Assembly: GCA_963585895.1 (NCBI GenBank)
Contig: OY757921.1
Location: 80,703,127 to 80,767,126, forward strand
Length of the DNA stretch: 64,000 nt
Source: Sepioteuthis lessoniana
Lineage: Eukaryota > Mollusca > Cephalopoda > Myopsida > Loliginidae
Reading direction: 5' to 3'
Each line of letters opens with the position of its first letter. Position 1 is the first letter of the stretch. The notes under the pieces were generated by a model that made no database searches, was not told the origin of the DNA, and was given only the letters and a program-made list of their open reading frames with translations. Below, one piece after another: positions 45,302 through 55,914 of the stretch. Position numbers and translations under genes: made by a program.

Positions 45302-45345
45302 AGGGGTGCTGAAAAGTTCTCAGTTCAACCAAGATATTTTTTAAA
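45302..45345. mobile_element. Mariner/MITE end fragment
   Basis: AGGGGTGCTGAAAAGTTCTC followed by AGTTCAACCAAGA matches the ends of the MITE at 38887-39087. The partner end is missing; SINE A follows directly. Confidence 0.5.
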
Positions 45346-45369
45346 AGTTTTATTGAAATTATAAAAAGT

Positions 45370-45595
45370 TTTGGTCTCCTCGTTTATTGGAATATCAACA
45401 TTTGTGGATTATTTAATGCCAAAGCTATTCTTGTAATAGAACAGTAGTGGAACTATTCAACTCATAGCTGGGAGGGATAAGGAAATTCATGCCTTTCCCA
45501 AGAGCATAAATGAACAATAGTGAAACTCTAGTTTGAACTCAAAATGATGTCGTAGTTCAGTATATTAACCACCGTGTTATGAGGAAAGCTCCCTT
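45370..45595 (-). mobile_element. SINE A
   Basis: Plus strand: TTTATTGGAATATCAACATT, CATAGCTGGGAGGGATAAGG, ATTAACCACCGTGTTATGAG. It is flanked by short AAAGTTTT repeats that may be its TSD. Confidence 0.75.
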
Positions 45596-45744
45596 TAAAG
45601 TTTTACCAAAATTTTTATTTAAATTTTATTTAATTTTTTAAAAATTTTTATTGGATTGGTTTATTGAATTTTTTTTTTTTTTTTGTGTAGGTAACAATTA
45701 AAAGAATTTGAAAAATTATGTGCCAAGTGTGTTGAACTGCAATA

Positions 45745-46110
45745 TACATATCATGGCTCATCTTAGCATAACAGTTATCATTGTAGGAAATGAAATCAGT
45801 AAACCAAGTTCAAATCCTGGATGGGGCAGTTTGCATTTCACTTGCACTAAAAGGCAAGAATCCATCTTCTCTCCCCAGCTATGGATAAATAGAAGAGCAT
45901 TCTGGGTTAGGTAACCAGTTTAGGAGAAGGAAAACTGAATTCAAACCAGTTTTACCTCTTCCCCTGAGCTATGAGTAAATAGAGCAGACTGGGTTCTTTA
46001 TTCTTATTTAGGTAACCAATCTAGATAAACTGAATTCAAATTAGCTTTACTCTGCTTAAAGATTGGCCTTGCATCACATCCTGCTCATGGAAGATGGGTT
46101 AGGTATACAC
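45745..46110 (+). mobile_element. SINE B with internal duplication
   Basis: Head TAACAGTTATCATTGTAGGA and AAGTTCAAATCCTGG; end TTGCATCACATCCTGCTCAT. The segment 'GAGCTATGAGTAAATAGAGCAGACTGGG...TTCAAA' occurs twice (near 45875 and 45965), so the body was partly duplicated. Confidence 0.75.
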
Positions 46111-46589
46111 ATACATTTTGAGGCACAAGGTCATTCTTTTATAGGTTATTTAGAGAATGTTTCAACACTATTATATTTGGGTTCCCTTTTACAAGCTGGA
46201 AATGTTTTGGTTTCTGTTGACTCTGAATGCCAAGCCCTTTGCTGCTCAGATATCCTGTACCTGAACTAACAAAAAAGGTTCAAAATCATTTAAACTTTGC
46301 TTCAAGTTGTTTAAAGCTATCCCATCATCCCATTAAAGGAAAAACTGAATAGTTACTGCATTAATCCTTTTAGTATCTAGTAGGAGTTCTGAGCCTAAAA
46401 TATTGGGCTCACAGTGTATAGTAAAACAACACTCTCACCCTGAAATATCAAGATTATATGTTTAAAGAGTTAAACATTTTTATTTTTAAACTGTTAAATA
46501 GTTTAGAAATAAATTTTTTAAATCTGAAAATAGCTATAAAAATTTTTTTTTTTTTTTGAGTGAAAAGGTTGTATATTACTTGTACTACA

Positions 46590-46960
46590 ACAGGAAAAAA
46601 TTATGGAATTAGCAAACTTAGAGGATATTCAATTAGGTTTTTTTTTTTTTTTATTTGGCAATAGATAAACTAATAGCAGATAAGACATTTTTTTTTTTTT
46701 TTTATTTAATAGCTGAATATTCTCGCTTCATAAAATATTCCTTAAACAAACTAAATCAAATTATTTAAATTAATGGTATAATTTTTTCCACGCCAGGCAG
46801 AGAAAAATATTATGGAATAACCCAATATTGCCATTAATCTAAATAATTTAATCTAGTTTGTTTAAGGTATATTCTATGAAGCCAGAATATTCAGCTATTA
46901 ACCAAAAAATGTTTTGTGTCTTATATTTTATTAATTCATTCACTGCTAAATAAAAAAAAA
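46590..46960. repeat. Long foldback, ~110-bp arms
   Basis: Left arm (about 46680-46790): ATAGCTGAATATTCTCGCTT, CTTAAACAAACTAAATCAAA, TTAATGGTATAATTTTTTCC. Right arm (46812-46920): the complements GGAATAACCCAATATTGCCA, ATCTAGTTTGTTTAAGG, GCCAGAATATTCAGCTATTA. It has a short centre and some mismatches. It lies in a BACE intron. Confidence 0.8.
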
Positions 46961-46964
46961 GCAT

Positions 46965-48620
46965 GGTAAACATTCTCTCAGTGAGCTGATTCCAAAATTG
47001 CTTCCAGGAGTAATATTATAAGTGTTAAGTTCAGGAAAATTGAATAGCACATGCAGACCAAGTGTAATATGGACTTTTTAATTCTCTATGCAAACAGGCA
47101 AGGGGACTCCTTTGAAGGAGACTGCAGACACAAGGTGTTAGGATAAGCAATTTATTTTTTCATGGTGAAATTCCCTGCACTAAAAGATAGCACATCCTGT
47201 AAATAAGAGCACAAAATTGCTGTTTGCTTCTTTGAGACTTGAAATTTGGAGTAATAAATTCCAACTTACATTAAAATAAATCAAAGAAAAGCTATTTATT
47301 CCATCATTTTTTTTCTTTATAGGCAGTCTAGATGTAATATTTTTTAACAGAAGGTGTTTTCTTTAAAAATTTTTTTAAATATGCACATCTAGCTATGAAT
47401 TAATTCAAGATATTCTCTTTGCAAACACATACAAGAGTCATCAAAAAATTCTAAGCTTCATCTGAAGTGGGTAGTGTGTTGCCACAACAAAAATGTTCAG
47501 TGATGGCTCTTCTTTCTGGGTGAGGCTCAGAACTTTAAAGGACCCTTGTATATTCATATTAATCCAATATTTATGTTCTGTTTAAGAAATATCTTTCAGG
47601 TAAAGAAAGAAGAGAAAGGAATATTTCATTTTGGCAACTTGTTACCTCTCAAACAGTCTAAAGCCCAAACATTATTTCTTAAGGGACAGTGGTAGTAATG
47701 GCTTTTAGGAAAGTTTTCTTTGCTTTTCATCTTCCACATTGATAGTTATTTATAATAGAGGTAAATTTAATATAACATTATATTAAATATCCTTCATTTT
47801 TATTTGACTTATTGTATTTGATAGCATATAAGCCCCCCACCTCAATCCCTGCTTAAAAAAAAATTCTCAAGCCTTATGTTATAGACTGTTTACTCAAATA
47901 CCATAGACTGTCAGTATGTGTATCTCACCTAAACCTGTAATATCAAAAAGGTGAGGGCCTTTTGTATCAAATACAGTAATATTGATAACTTTAATATTGC
48001 AATATGACAGCACAGATTCCATGATATACAAAAGGTGTATGATATGATAACCTTGGCATTGAAAAAGTGTTTTCTGATGAGAGTGAAAGTTCCACATTCT
48101 ATGACAAAGTGTTTAACATGTTACACACTGTGGTGGTTGTTCTTGTTCAAGTATAAAGGAATGTGTAAGTCTTGTGCAACCATTGCGTAATCAGATTAAG
48201 GAATTGCAAGTATCCTGAAAAAATATCTGCAGAAGATTTATAAACAAAATATTCCACACCAAGAAACACAGTACCATGGGATAAGGATAAAGCAGAAGAC
48301 TAGAGACGATGGAGGATGAAAAAAAAAACAAAAACAAATGTATTTTGATGCAAGTACATTTTCATGGAAACAGAGAAGCAAAATATGTGGAAATCGCAGT
48401 AGAAAATATTGTTATAAACTGGGATAACATTCATTGAACACTGACTGAGCAAGAAATAAAGATGAAGTCAATTGACGAGGTTTGAAAAATATACTTCAAA
48501 AGAAAAATTATTCAAGCAAGGAGTAAAAATTCAAATTTTTTCAATGAAAAAAAATTTTTTTTAAACTTTCATAAACTATACACAAATGAAAATGTGAACA
48601 GAAGATAGAAATACACTGAA
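46965..48620. other. Intron sequence, little recognised
   Basis: Apart from the 'TATTTGATAGCATATAAG' end at 47812, I see only AT-rich DNA and worn fragments. The 67-codon minus frame at 47894 has no features. Confidence 0.4.
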
Positions 48621-48624
48621 TAAA

Positions 48625-48985
48625 ATTCATATTTTAATTTCATTTTATTGAGAATAGTCCAAATTTCCATCATTAAGGGTTTTCGAACTATTGTCTTCAT
48701 CTTTATTATTATTTCCACAATGCTTCAGCTGATATGTCCTCTGGCCTTCTTCAGGTGTTTGTCAAACTTGGGAACCTACACAGAACTTCGAACTACGTCT
48801 TTTATTGAATCCACGGTGGTCGCCTGTTCTGATTCCGTTAACCATAACCAGATACAAGTGTTAAGTATTCCTGTATTGTTACTCGCCTGCAGTCAGGATT
48901 GAACCTACAACCTCCAGATGATTGTCTCCTTAGAAGCTTAGGGAACCAACGCCTATAACCACATAGCATAACAGTTATTATATTA
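48625..48985 (-). mobile_element. tRNA-derived SINE C
   Basis: The minus strand starts with a tRNA-like head: GGTTATAGGCGTTGGTTCCC and B-box-like GTAGGTTCAATCCTGACTGC. The body contains CACCTGAAGAAGGCCAGAGG, and the end is GAATAGTCCAAATTTC in complement. It is distinct from SINEs A, B and D, with one copy in the window. Confidence 0.6.
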
Positions 48986-49089
48986 AACTCACCTGTAATT
49001 ACAAAATAAATCCGAGGGCTAAATCACAGACAGCACACCAGCAGGTCAGGTGTAAGGATTATATATCAATATCATTAAAGTGAATAAAA

Positions 49090-49360
49090 GTAAGTAAGTA
49101 AAGTTGGCAACCTAAGTCAAGGGTGACCCGAAGGCTCACTTTTCAATAGCTACTACACTGAGGTGTAGGAGGGGGCGTTACTCCATTCCATGGATTGCTC
49201 TTCTTTATCTTTGATCCTTACATTATAAAGTTGAGTTTTAAGCAAGGCGGCATCAAGTACTATTTTTTGAGTCTTTAGTAAGACTCGACCTGGGATTGAA
49301 CCCCGGTCTCCCAGACCATTGGCAAACACTCTACTCATTAGGCCAATGGCCTGGTAAAGC
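49090..49360 (-). mobile_element. tRNA-derived SINE D
   Basis: Minus strand: CAGGCCATTGGCCTAATGAG, TAGAGTGTTTGCCAATGG and the B box GGGGTTCAATCCCAGGTCGA, then the 3' end TTGAAAAGTGAGCCTTCGGG, TCACCCTTGACTTAGG and a (TACT)n-like tail. The tRNA-like head is the best preserved in the window. Confidence 0.85.
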
Positions 49361-49814
49361 TAATAGTGTAAATCTATCTGGGAACCAAATTACAATTACT
49401 TTTTGCAAAAGCTGCGCCAATAATATATCAAATTTATGTAGAAGATAATTTTTTAATAATTCTCCAAAACTATAGATTATTTTTTAAAGTTAAAAACTTT
49501 ATTGTAATATTGGGCCAGGTAAAAAAATTGTAATAACTATTCCACCATACTGGTTATATTCATTGTGTGAAATATTCATTTGAATCCAACAAGACATGGG
49601 CAGTATATCTTTAGACATTTAAAGGAAAGAAGGGGAAAAATGACTTTAAAGTATATTTCTAATAGATAAATAAATTTTGGATAAAGGAAAGTATTATTCT
49701 CCTTTATATAGGGCATTCTGAAATTAAGACTTGACACTTTAAATTAAGAAAAGAAGACAAATGCTAGGTTGATAGAAAGATTTCCCAGCAAGAAAGAGGT
49801 TTAACCAATTTTTT

Positions 49815-49857
<43 letters not shown>

Positions 49858-50529
49858 ACCCAATTTAAATACAATACACACCCTTAGTAAAAATTCATTT
49901 AAAAAAAAAAAAAAAAAAAAAAAATAGAAAGACTGAAATCAGAAATGCCACACCTCAAATGCATTTGAAAAGAAAAAAAGAAAGCAGGAAGGGTAACAGA
50001 AAAAATATTATAAGGCATGTTAAAAGTGTAAAAGTCCATTTATGGAAGAGCAAGTCATAAGACTTGTCCCATGACTTGTTCTTGATTAAAAAATCTCAAG
50101 CTCATTATCAGTTTTTTTCTTGACATTTCTGTTTGATTTTTAGAGATCATTCAAGATATTAAAGATATGTTCAAGATTCAAAACCAAAAATAAAATTAAA
50201 AATAGATAAAAAACTATTCTTAGGAAATATTTCTTAAGTGGTAACTAATCCAATAGTCCCAGTGGAAACATTTGCTCCATTTAGATATAATATTTAAAAA
50301 TCAATGCCAAGAGAGAGAGAGAGAGAGTTGGCCAGTATGAGTAGAGACACCAAACTAGCCAGCAAATGACCAGCTCCAGCCAAGCCATTTCATGCTCATT
50401 GAGTTTCAAGTAGTAACACAAAAAACTTGAAAGCCACTACCATCTTAAACCAAAGTAAAGAGTTCCAAGTTGGCAAACAAATCAACGCCAACCACACCAA
50501 CTAAAAGATGACTCTACATGAAGTAGAAT

Positions 50530-50825
50530 GTGTGCTTAACATAACAGTTATCATCATGGAAAAATGGAATCAGCAACTAGGGTTCAAATCATGGATGAAA
50601 CTGTTTGTATTTCACTTAGCATAAATACATTTGAGATAGAAACAAATCCAGATGTTCTCTCCCAAGCTATGAGTAAAAAAAATAGAATAAACCAAGTTCT
50701 TTAGCCTTGGTTGGGCAACCAGTCTTAGAGAAAAGCTCTGAATTCAAACTAGAATAATTCTGCTTCAAAGATATGAACTTTAGTCACATCCTGCTTGTGA
50801 CAGAGAGGTTGGGTAAACACGGGGT
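50530..50825 (+). mobile_element. SINE B
   Basis: Head TTAACATAACAGTTATCATC, AGGGTTCAAATCATGGATGA; end TTTAGTCACATCCTGCTTGT. Confidence 0.75.
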
Positions 50826-50994
50826 TTATTGGATGATTTCCTTTATAAAGCAGAATCTGTCTCTGAAATTTCCAACCTTCATCAATATGGACTTCTTGTC
50901 TTCTATGTTGACCTATGATAAAATGCTTATAAAAATAACCACTCTATTACAATAGTTGCTATTTTAAAAATAAGTTTCAATTACAAATGCATGA

Positions 50995-51225
50995 TGCATT
51001 ATGCCATGATGGCAACTGAAATAGTATAGCTATTGCAGCACAAAGAATATGGCACACCTGCTCACCACAACAACCACTTATGTGGCAGAAATTTTAAATC
51101 CAGTTAAATCCTGTTCTCCCTCCAGCTATGAGTAAATAGTAGGGCAGACTTTTTTTTTTAAAACTTTGGTTAGGCAACCAGTTGAGAAAGAAAGCTCTGA
51201 ATTCAAACCAGCATTCCTCCACTTC
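50995..51225 (+). mobile_element. SINE B fragment
   Basis: Contains CCAGCTATGAGTAAATAGTA and TTTGGTTAGGCAACCAGTTG. It runs directly into the LINE 3' end that follows. Confidence 0.6.
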
Positions 51226-51535
51226 AAGGATGCTGTCTGCTGTTTTGAGCAAATCCAGGAAGCAGCACCTTACAAAAAAAGCAGCTCTACAGCCAATTAC
51301 TTCTCATCTTACAAAAATCCAAGTAAGATGAGTAAGACATGCTTGACACTGCTGAAGAAGTAAAATGTACTCACTAGAGCTGGTCAACTGGCAAAAACTT
51401 ATATTCATCAGCTCTGTATAGACTCCGAATGTCATCTAGAGGACTTACCAAGTGTGATGGCTTATAGGAATGGATAGCAAGACAGAATCACGGGAATTTG
51501 TGCTGGCAACATACCTTGATAATTAAGAATGTTGA
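51225..51535 (+). mobile_element. LINE 3'-end fragment (copy 5 of 5)
   Basis: TTTTGAGCAAATCCAGGAAG, GCAGCACCTTACAAAA, TAAGACATGCTTGACACTGC and the terminal TGTGCTGGCAACATACCTTG match the 3' end of the LINE at 16378-17215. Dead and truncated. Confidence 0.7.
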
Positions 51536-51862
51536 AATAATTATAATTTTAAAAAGTTATTCTTTACTTACATAATTTTTTGATTTCCTAACTCATGGTT
51601 ATTAAAATAAATGGAATTTTCATGAACACAGATACTACTATTCAATCCTAATAAAAAAATATCTATCTCTAAGTAAATAATTCCATCTGAAATTACAGGA
51701 ACTAGGATAGCATTAATATCATAATAATTAGATGAAAAATTAAAATAATAACTGACACAAAAGAAATACAAGACTAGGCATGACTGAGTAGGAATAGTGA
51801 TCCACTGAGAATTGTGCAAAAGACTAAAATTTGGCCATGCTTATATGTGCAAACCAAAATCT

Positions 51863-51913
51863 TGGTTTGGTTTTATGACATATCAACCATTGTAGGTTAT
51901 TTAATGCAAAATA

Positions 51914-51962
<49 letters not shown>

Positions 51963-53045
51963 TCTATTTGATATATATGATTTGTCACTAATAATTCAAT
52001 TAAACATCAGTTAAATAATCAAACAGTTCTATTTTGGTTTGATTTTATTTTATAGAATATCAACCATTGTAGGTCCTTTAATCAGAAATCCTTTTTATAC
52101 ATATTTATTAAATATATGATTTCTAAACAGATTTTGTAGATAACATCTTTAAACAAATCTGAGCTCAGTTTTTGCGTACAGTTAAATGGTGTCACTTATT
52201 TCTATCTTATAAAAATAATTCTATTTACTATTAATCATTTGTTTGCACACAGTTTAATGTTTTTAAGTATTGCTTTGTATCACTAACAATTCAATTAAAC
52301 AAGTCATTTGTTTACACACAGTTAAATGATCAAACAGTTCCATTTAGCAAAAGTACACAGTTTTGTTTACACACAGTTAAATGTAAAAAACTGTTCAATT
52401 TCTAACTATTCAGTTAGGCATAAATGCACAGTTTCAATGTCAAACTTCTATTTGACCCATAGATAGGACCCTTTCAGGTGCTACTCCACTCTTGGTCTGA
52501 ATGGACCTGGGAGCAATGACAATAAAAGATACTCCACATTCCCCAAAGCTCCAGCATTACTGGAGCCTCACCATCAGATTGTTTAGTGTCATATCTAAGA
52601 CACTTGTTGGGGAGAGTCTCATCCCTCTGCAGAGATGCAGTTGGTGTATTCTGCAGCCCCAGCTGACTGGGCCAAGTTCTATTTTAAACAATTCAATTTA
52701 GCATAAGTCAACAAAGTTAAATGGTTCAAAGTATTGGTACGTATCATTAGCAATTCAATTAAACATCAGTCATTTGTTTATACACAGCTAAATGATCAAA
52801 CAGTTCTATTTCTAACAATTCATTTTAGCATAAGTCATTTGTTTGCACAAAGTTTAAATGGCAAACAGTTCTATTTGACATATAGATAGGACCCTATCAG
52901 GTGCTACTACTCAAAGCCAAAGTGGACTGGAATTCCCTAAAGCTCCAGTATTACTGGAACCTCAACGTCAGATTGTTTAGTGTCATATCCAGGATATTCA
53001 TTACCCTTTTGCAGAGATGCAGTATTCTACAGCTAAGTGGGCTGT
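51863..53045 (-). mobile_element. Outer family X retroposon, split by another X
   Basis: Tail half 51863-52035 (includes a TA run) and core/head half 52686-53045 (CCTATCAGGTGCTACTACTC, ATTCTACAGCTAAGTGGGCT). They are flanked by the 11-bp duplication AACCAAAATCT (51852-51862, 53046-53056). A second X element sits inside. Confidence 0.8.
52036..52674 (-). mobile_element. Inner family X retroposon with TSD
   Basis: Full tail-to-head copy (TATAGAATATCAACCATTGT ... GTGTATTCTGCAGCCCCAGC) inserted in the outer X. It is flanked by AGTTCTATTTT (52025-52035, 52675-52685). It has several GCACACAGTTAAATG subrepeats. Confidence 0.85.
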
Positions 53046-53118
53046 AACCAAAATCTATCCGAGAAAATAAGAATTATCTGCGACCTCAAGGCATAAGAAT
53101 TATCTGCGACCTCAAGGT

Positions 53119-53697
53119 TTGGTTTGGTTTGTTTGGTTTTATGGCATATCAACCTTTGTAGGTTATTTAACGCCAAATCCATTTTTATGTAAATAATCTG
53201 TTCTATTGAAAACAGTTAAGTTTAGCATAAGTACACAGTTTAATTGTCAAAAAACATTTCTATTTCAAACTATTCAAGCAGTTATATGTAATAATTCGGT
53301 TAAGTGTAAATACAGTTTTAATGTCGAAAAACAGTTCTATTTGAAATAATTCAGTTAAGCATAAGCACGCAGTTTAAATGTAAGTACAGTTTAATTGTCA
53401 AAAACGTTTCTATTTTAAGCTATTCAGTTTACTCAATTCATTTTAGCATAAGTATGCTGTTAGTTCTATTTAACCCATAGATAGGGCCCTATCAGGTGCT
53501 ACCACTCCGGGCCAGAGTGGACCTGGGAGCGATGGCAATGAAGGGGTACTCCGCATTCCCCAAAGCTCCAGCACTGCTGGAACCTCACCATCAGATTGTT
53601 TAGTGTCATATCCAGGACACTCATTGGGGGGGGGGGTCTTACCCCTCTGCAGAGGTGCTGTCAGTGTATTCTACAGCCCCAGCTGACTGGGCAATGG
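53119..53697 (-). mobile_element. Family X retroposon, best preserved copy
   Basis: Tail TTTATGGCATATCAACCTTT, subrepeats of the 'TTCAGTTAAGCATAAGCACG' type, core ACTCCGGGCCAGAGTGGACC, head ACAGCCCCAGCTGACTGGGC. It is flanked by GACCTCAAGGT (53108-53118, 53698-53708). The 5' flank is itself a short tandem duplication (ATAAGAATTATCTGCGACCT twice). Confidence 0.85.
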
Positions 53698-53714
53698 GAC
53701 CTCAAGGTACACCT

Positions 53715-54075
53715 GGTTCACCAAATCAGTCAGAAGACTAGACCTAGTGTTAATTAACAAGAAGAAAAGAACTTGTGATCAAGTAGATTTTGTTGTTCCA
53801 GTAAACCATACAGTAAAAATAAAAAAGCAAGATAGACAGACAAATACATGGACCATGCTGGAGGACTGCAAAGGCTAGGGAACATGATAGAGATACCAAG
53901 TACAGTTAGTGGCCTTAGAAAAAAGACTAAGAGAACTGGAGATCAGATGAAAAATCTAGGCTATCAAGACCACTGTACTGTTAAAATCAGCTAGAATATT
54001 TAGAAGAATCCTGCAGACCTGAGAAGACCGGCTGTTATTCAGACTTCAGTAAAAACTGGTGAGAAAAACTCAGAG
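53715..54075 (+). pseudogene. LINE C-terminal domain fragment
   Basis: Plus strand: LVLINKKKRTCDQVDFVVPV and NHTVKIKK, then blocks like ALEKRLRELEIR and SARIFRRILQT. It is the same LINE type as at 41044-42110 and 42250-42541, here with the two parts in the expected order. Several stops. Confidence 0.65.
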
Positions 54076-54124
54076 TGAAAATATAAATGTATAATCAACT
54101 TCTATGGAAACGTAGGTATACTTG

Positions 54125-54385
54125 TAATTCACAGGATGGAAAATGTAATCTGTGAGTCTTGAGTTCAAATTCTAGCTGAAACAGTTTGTGTTTCTTTTGC
54201 ACTAATACTATGGAGAAAAGCATGAATCTCTATCTTCTCTTTTCTCTGGTATGAGTAAATTAGTAGAGTAGACCAGACTCAAGCCTTGGTTGGCAACTAG
54301 TATATGACAAGGAAAACTTGGAACTTGAAATTAAGAGTGGATCCTCAAGGTATGGGTAAATAGCAAAAAAGTTAAGCATGGGTCT
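54125..54385 (+). mobile_element. SINE B, worn
   Basis: TTGAGTTCAAATTCTAGCTG, TGGTATGAGTAAATTAGTAG and CAAGCCTTGGTTGGCAACTA match SINE B in order. Confidence 0.6.
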
Positions 54386-55200
54386 AGCAAACCCACTTCA
54401 GTAAAAAAAAAAAATTTAAATAAAAAACCTTGCTAAAATGATTGCCATGCAAGCTGATGGACTGATCAGATGAAAGAGAAATCCAATTCTGGAGAAGAGG
54501 TAGAAGTTAGGTTTGAGAAATTTCAAGAAAATATTAAAATAAAAAATATAAAAGAAACCTGTATGAACAAGAGTTATCTTTCCATGCATCTTAAATGAAG
54601 CAACATAAATATACTTACACCAAAAATGGTTATCATGGGAATCTAAGAGGATGAAAGATTCATAATATAAAGACTTAAGAAAATAAATAAATTATTAAAA
54701 GCAGGCAACATGCATGCACACTAAAACTTTTTCAGAAGACAAAACTTTTTATCCTAGAGTTGTTATTTTTACATTCATTTTTTTTTTTATGTTTATGTCA
54801 AATAATTAAAACTAAGCACTAAATTAGAACTTGAGAAAAGTATGAAAGATTTTCTCACAATCAACAAATATAGGTTCTTAAAAGAGTTATCTTAGGATTC
54901 TCAGTTTCATGGAAAGAAAAAGAAAAAAAAAAAAAAAAAGACAATTTATTTGGTTTGGATAGAACGCTGAAAATTTTAATATCAGACAACCTTATATTTT
55001 ACAAAAATTTAGTCATAAAATTCTGAAGATTAGTTAATTTATTTTGGTGTCAAATTTACTTAACATTGACCCAGAACATCTTAATCTGGTATTTTCCTTT
55101 CTGAATTTAAAAAAAAAAAAACAAAAAAACATAAAGGTCTTGAGAAAAAAAAATTACTGTATTTGATGGCATATAAGATCCCTATCCCTAATTTCAACAG

Positions 55201-55799
55201 TTTGACTTTAATGGCAGGTCATCTCATAGGGTTATTTTATGCCTAGAAGTTAGAGAATCGCATACATTTACATTTTTGTTTAGTTGTTTAAGAAATTGCA
55301 CACACAGTTATATGATATCAAGTATTCTTAACTAATCCAAATAATTTGCAGAGTTGAATGATTTCATGTATTTCTATCTAATACTAATATTTTATACACA
55401 AGTATATGATTTCAAGTAACTATTTCTATTAATAATTATCATTTGTTTGTCATCAATTATATGGTTTCAAGTAACTAATAATCCTGAGTAAACAATGTTA
55501 ACTTCAAATAATTATTCTTAACACAAATAATTCACAATTATATGATATCAGATATTTGTATCAAATACAAATGATTTTCAAACAGATCTGTTTGACCCAT
55601 AAATGGAACCCTAACACGTACTACCACTCCAGGTCAAAGTGGACCAGGGAGTAATAGCAATGAAGGGCTACTTCACACTTCCCAGACCTCCAGAACTGGA
55701 GCCTCACCACCAGATTCAGTTTTGTGTCATACTTAGGATACTCCTTACCCCTCCACAGGGAATAGAGTCAGCATATTCTAAGCTCTGCTGACAGAGCAG
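55201..55799 (-). mobile_element. Family X retroposon, old copy with TSD
   Basis: Worn tail (TAATGGCAGGTCATCTCATA), subrepeats with ATATGATTTCAAGTA, core CCAGGTCAAAGTGGACCAGG, head TCTAAGCTCTGCTGACAGAG. It is flanked by TAATTTCAACAG (55189-55200, 55800-55811). Confidence 0.8.
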
Positions 55800-55914
55800 T
55801 AATTTCAACAGGGATCATTAAAAACAATTTCTTGAATAATTCATCAAATGTTACTAAGGCTTCATCTGTCTTTCCTTGTTTAATCCAATTAAATACAAGT
55901 TTCTTTTAATGTGT

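Noticed and set aside
45708-46269. Two 68-codon plus-strand frames
   Set aside because: The first lies wholly in a SINE B copy. The second begins in its 3' end and has no other support.
51568-51819. 83-codon minus-strand open frame in a BACE intron
   Set aside because: It lies between BACE exons but shows no similarity to BACE, no suitable splice sites, and the flanking exons already join in phase without it.
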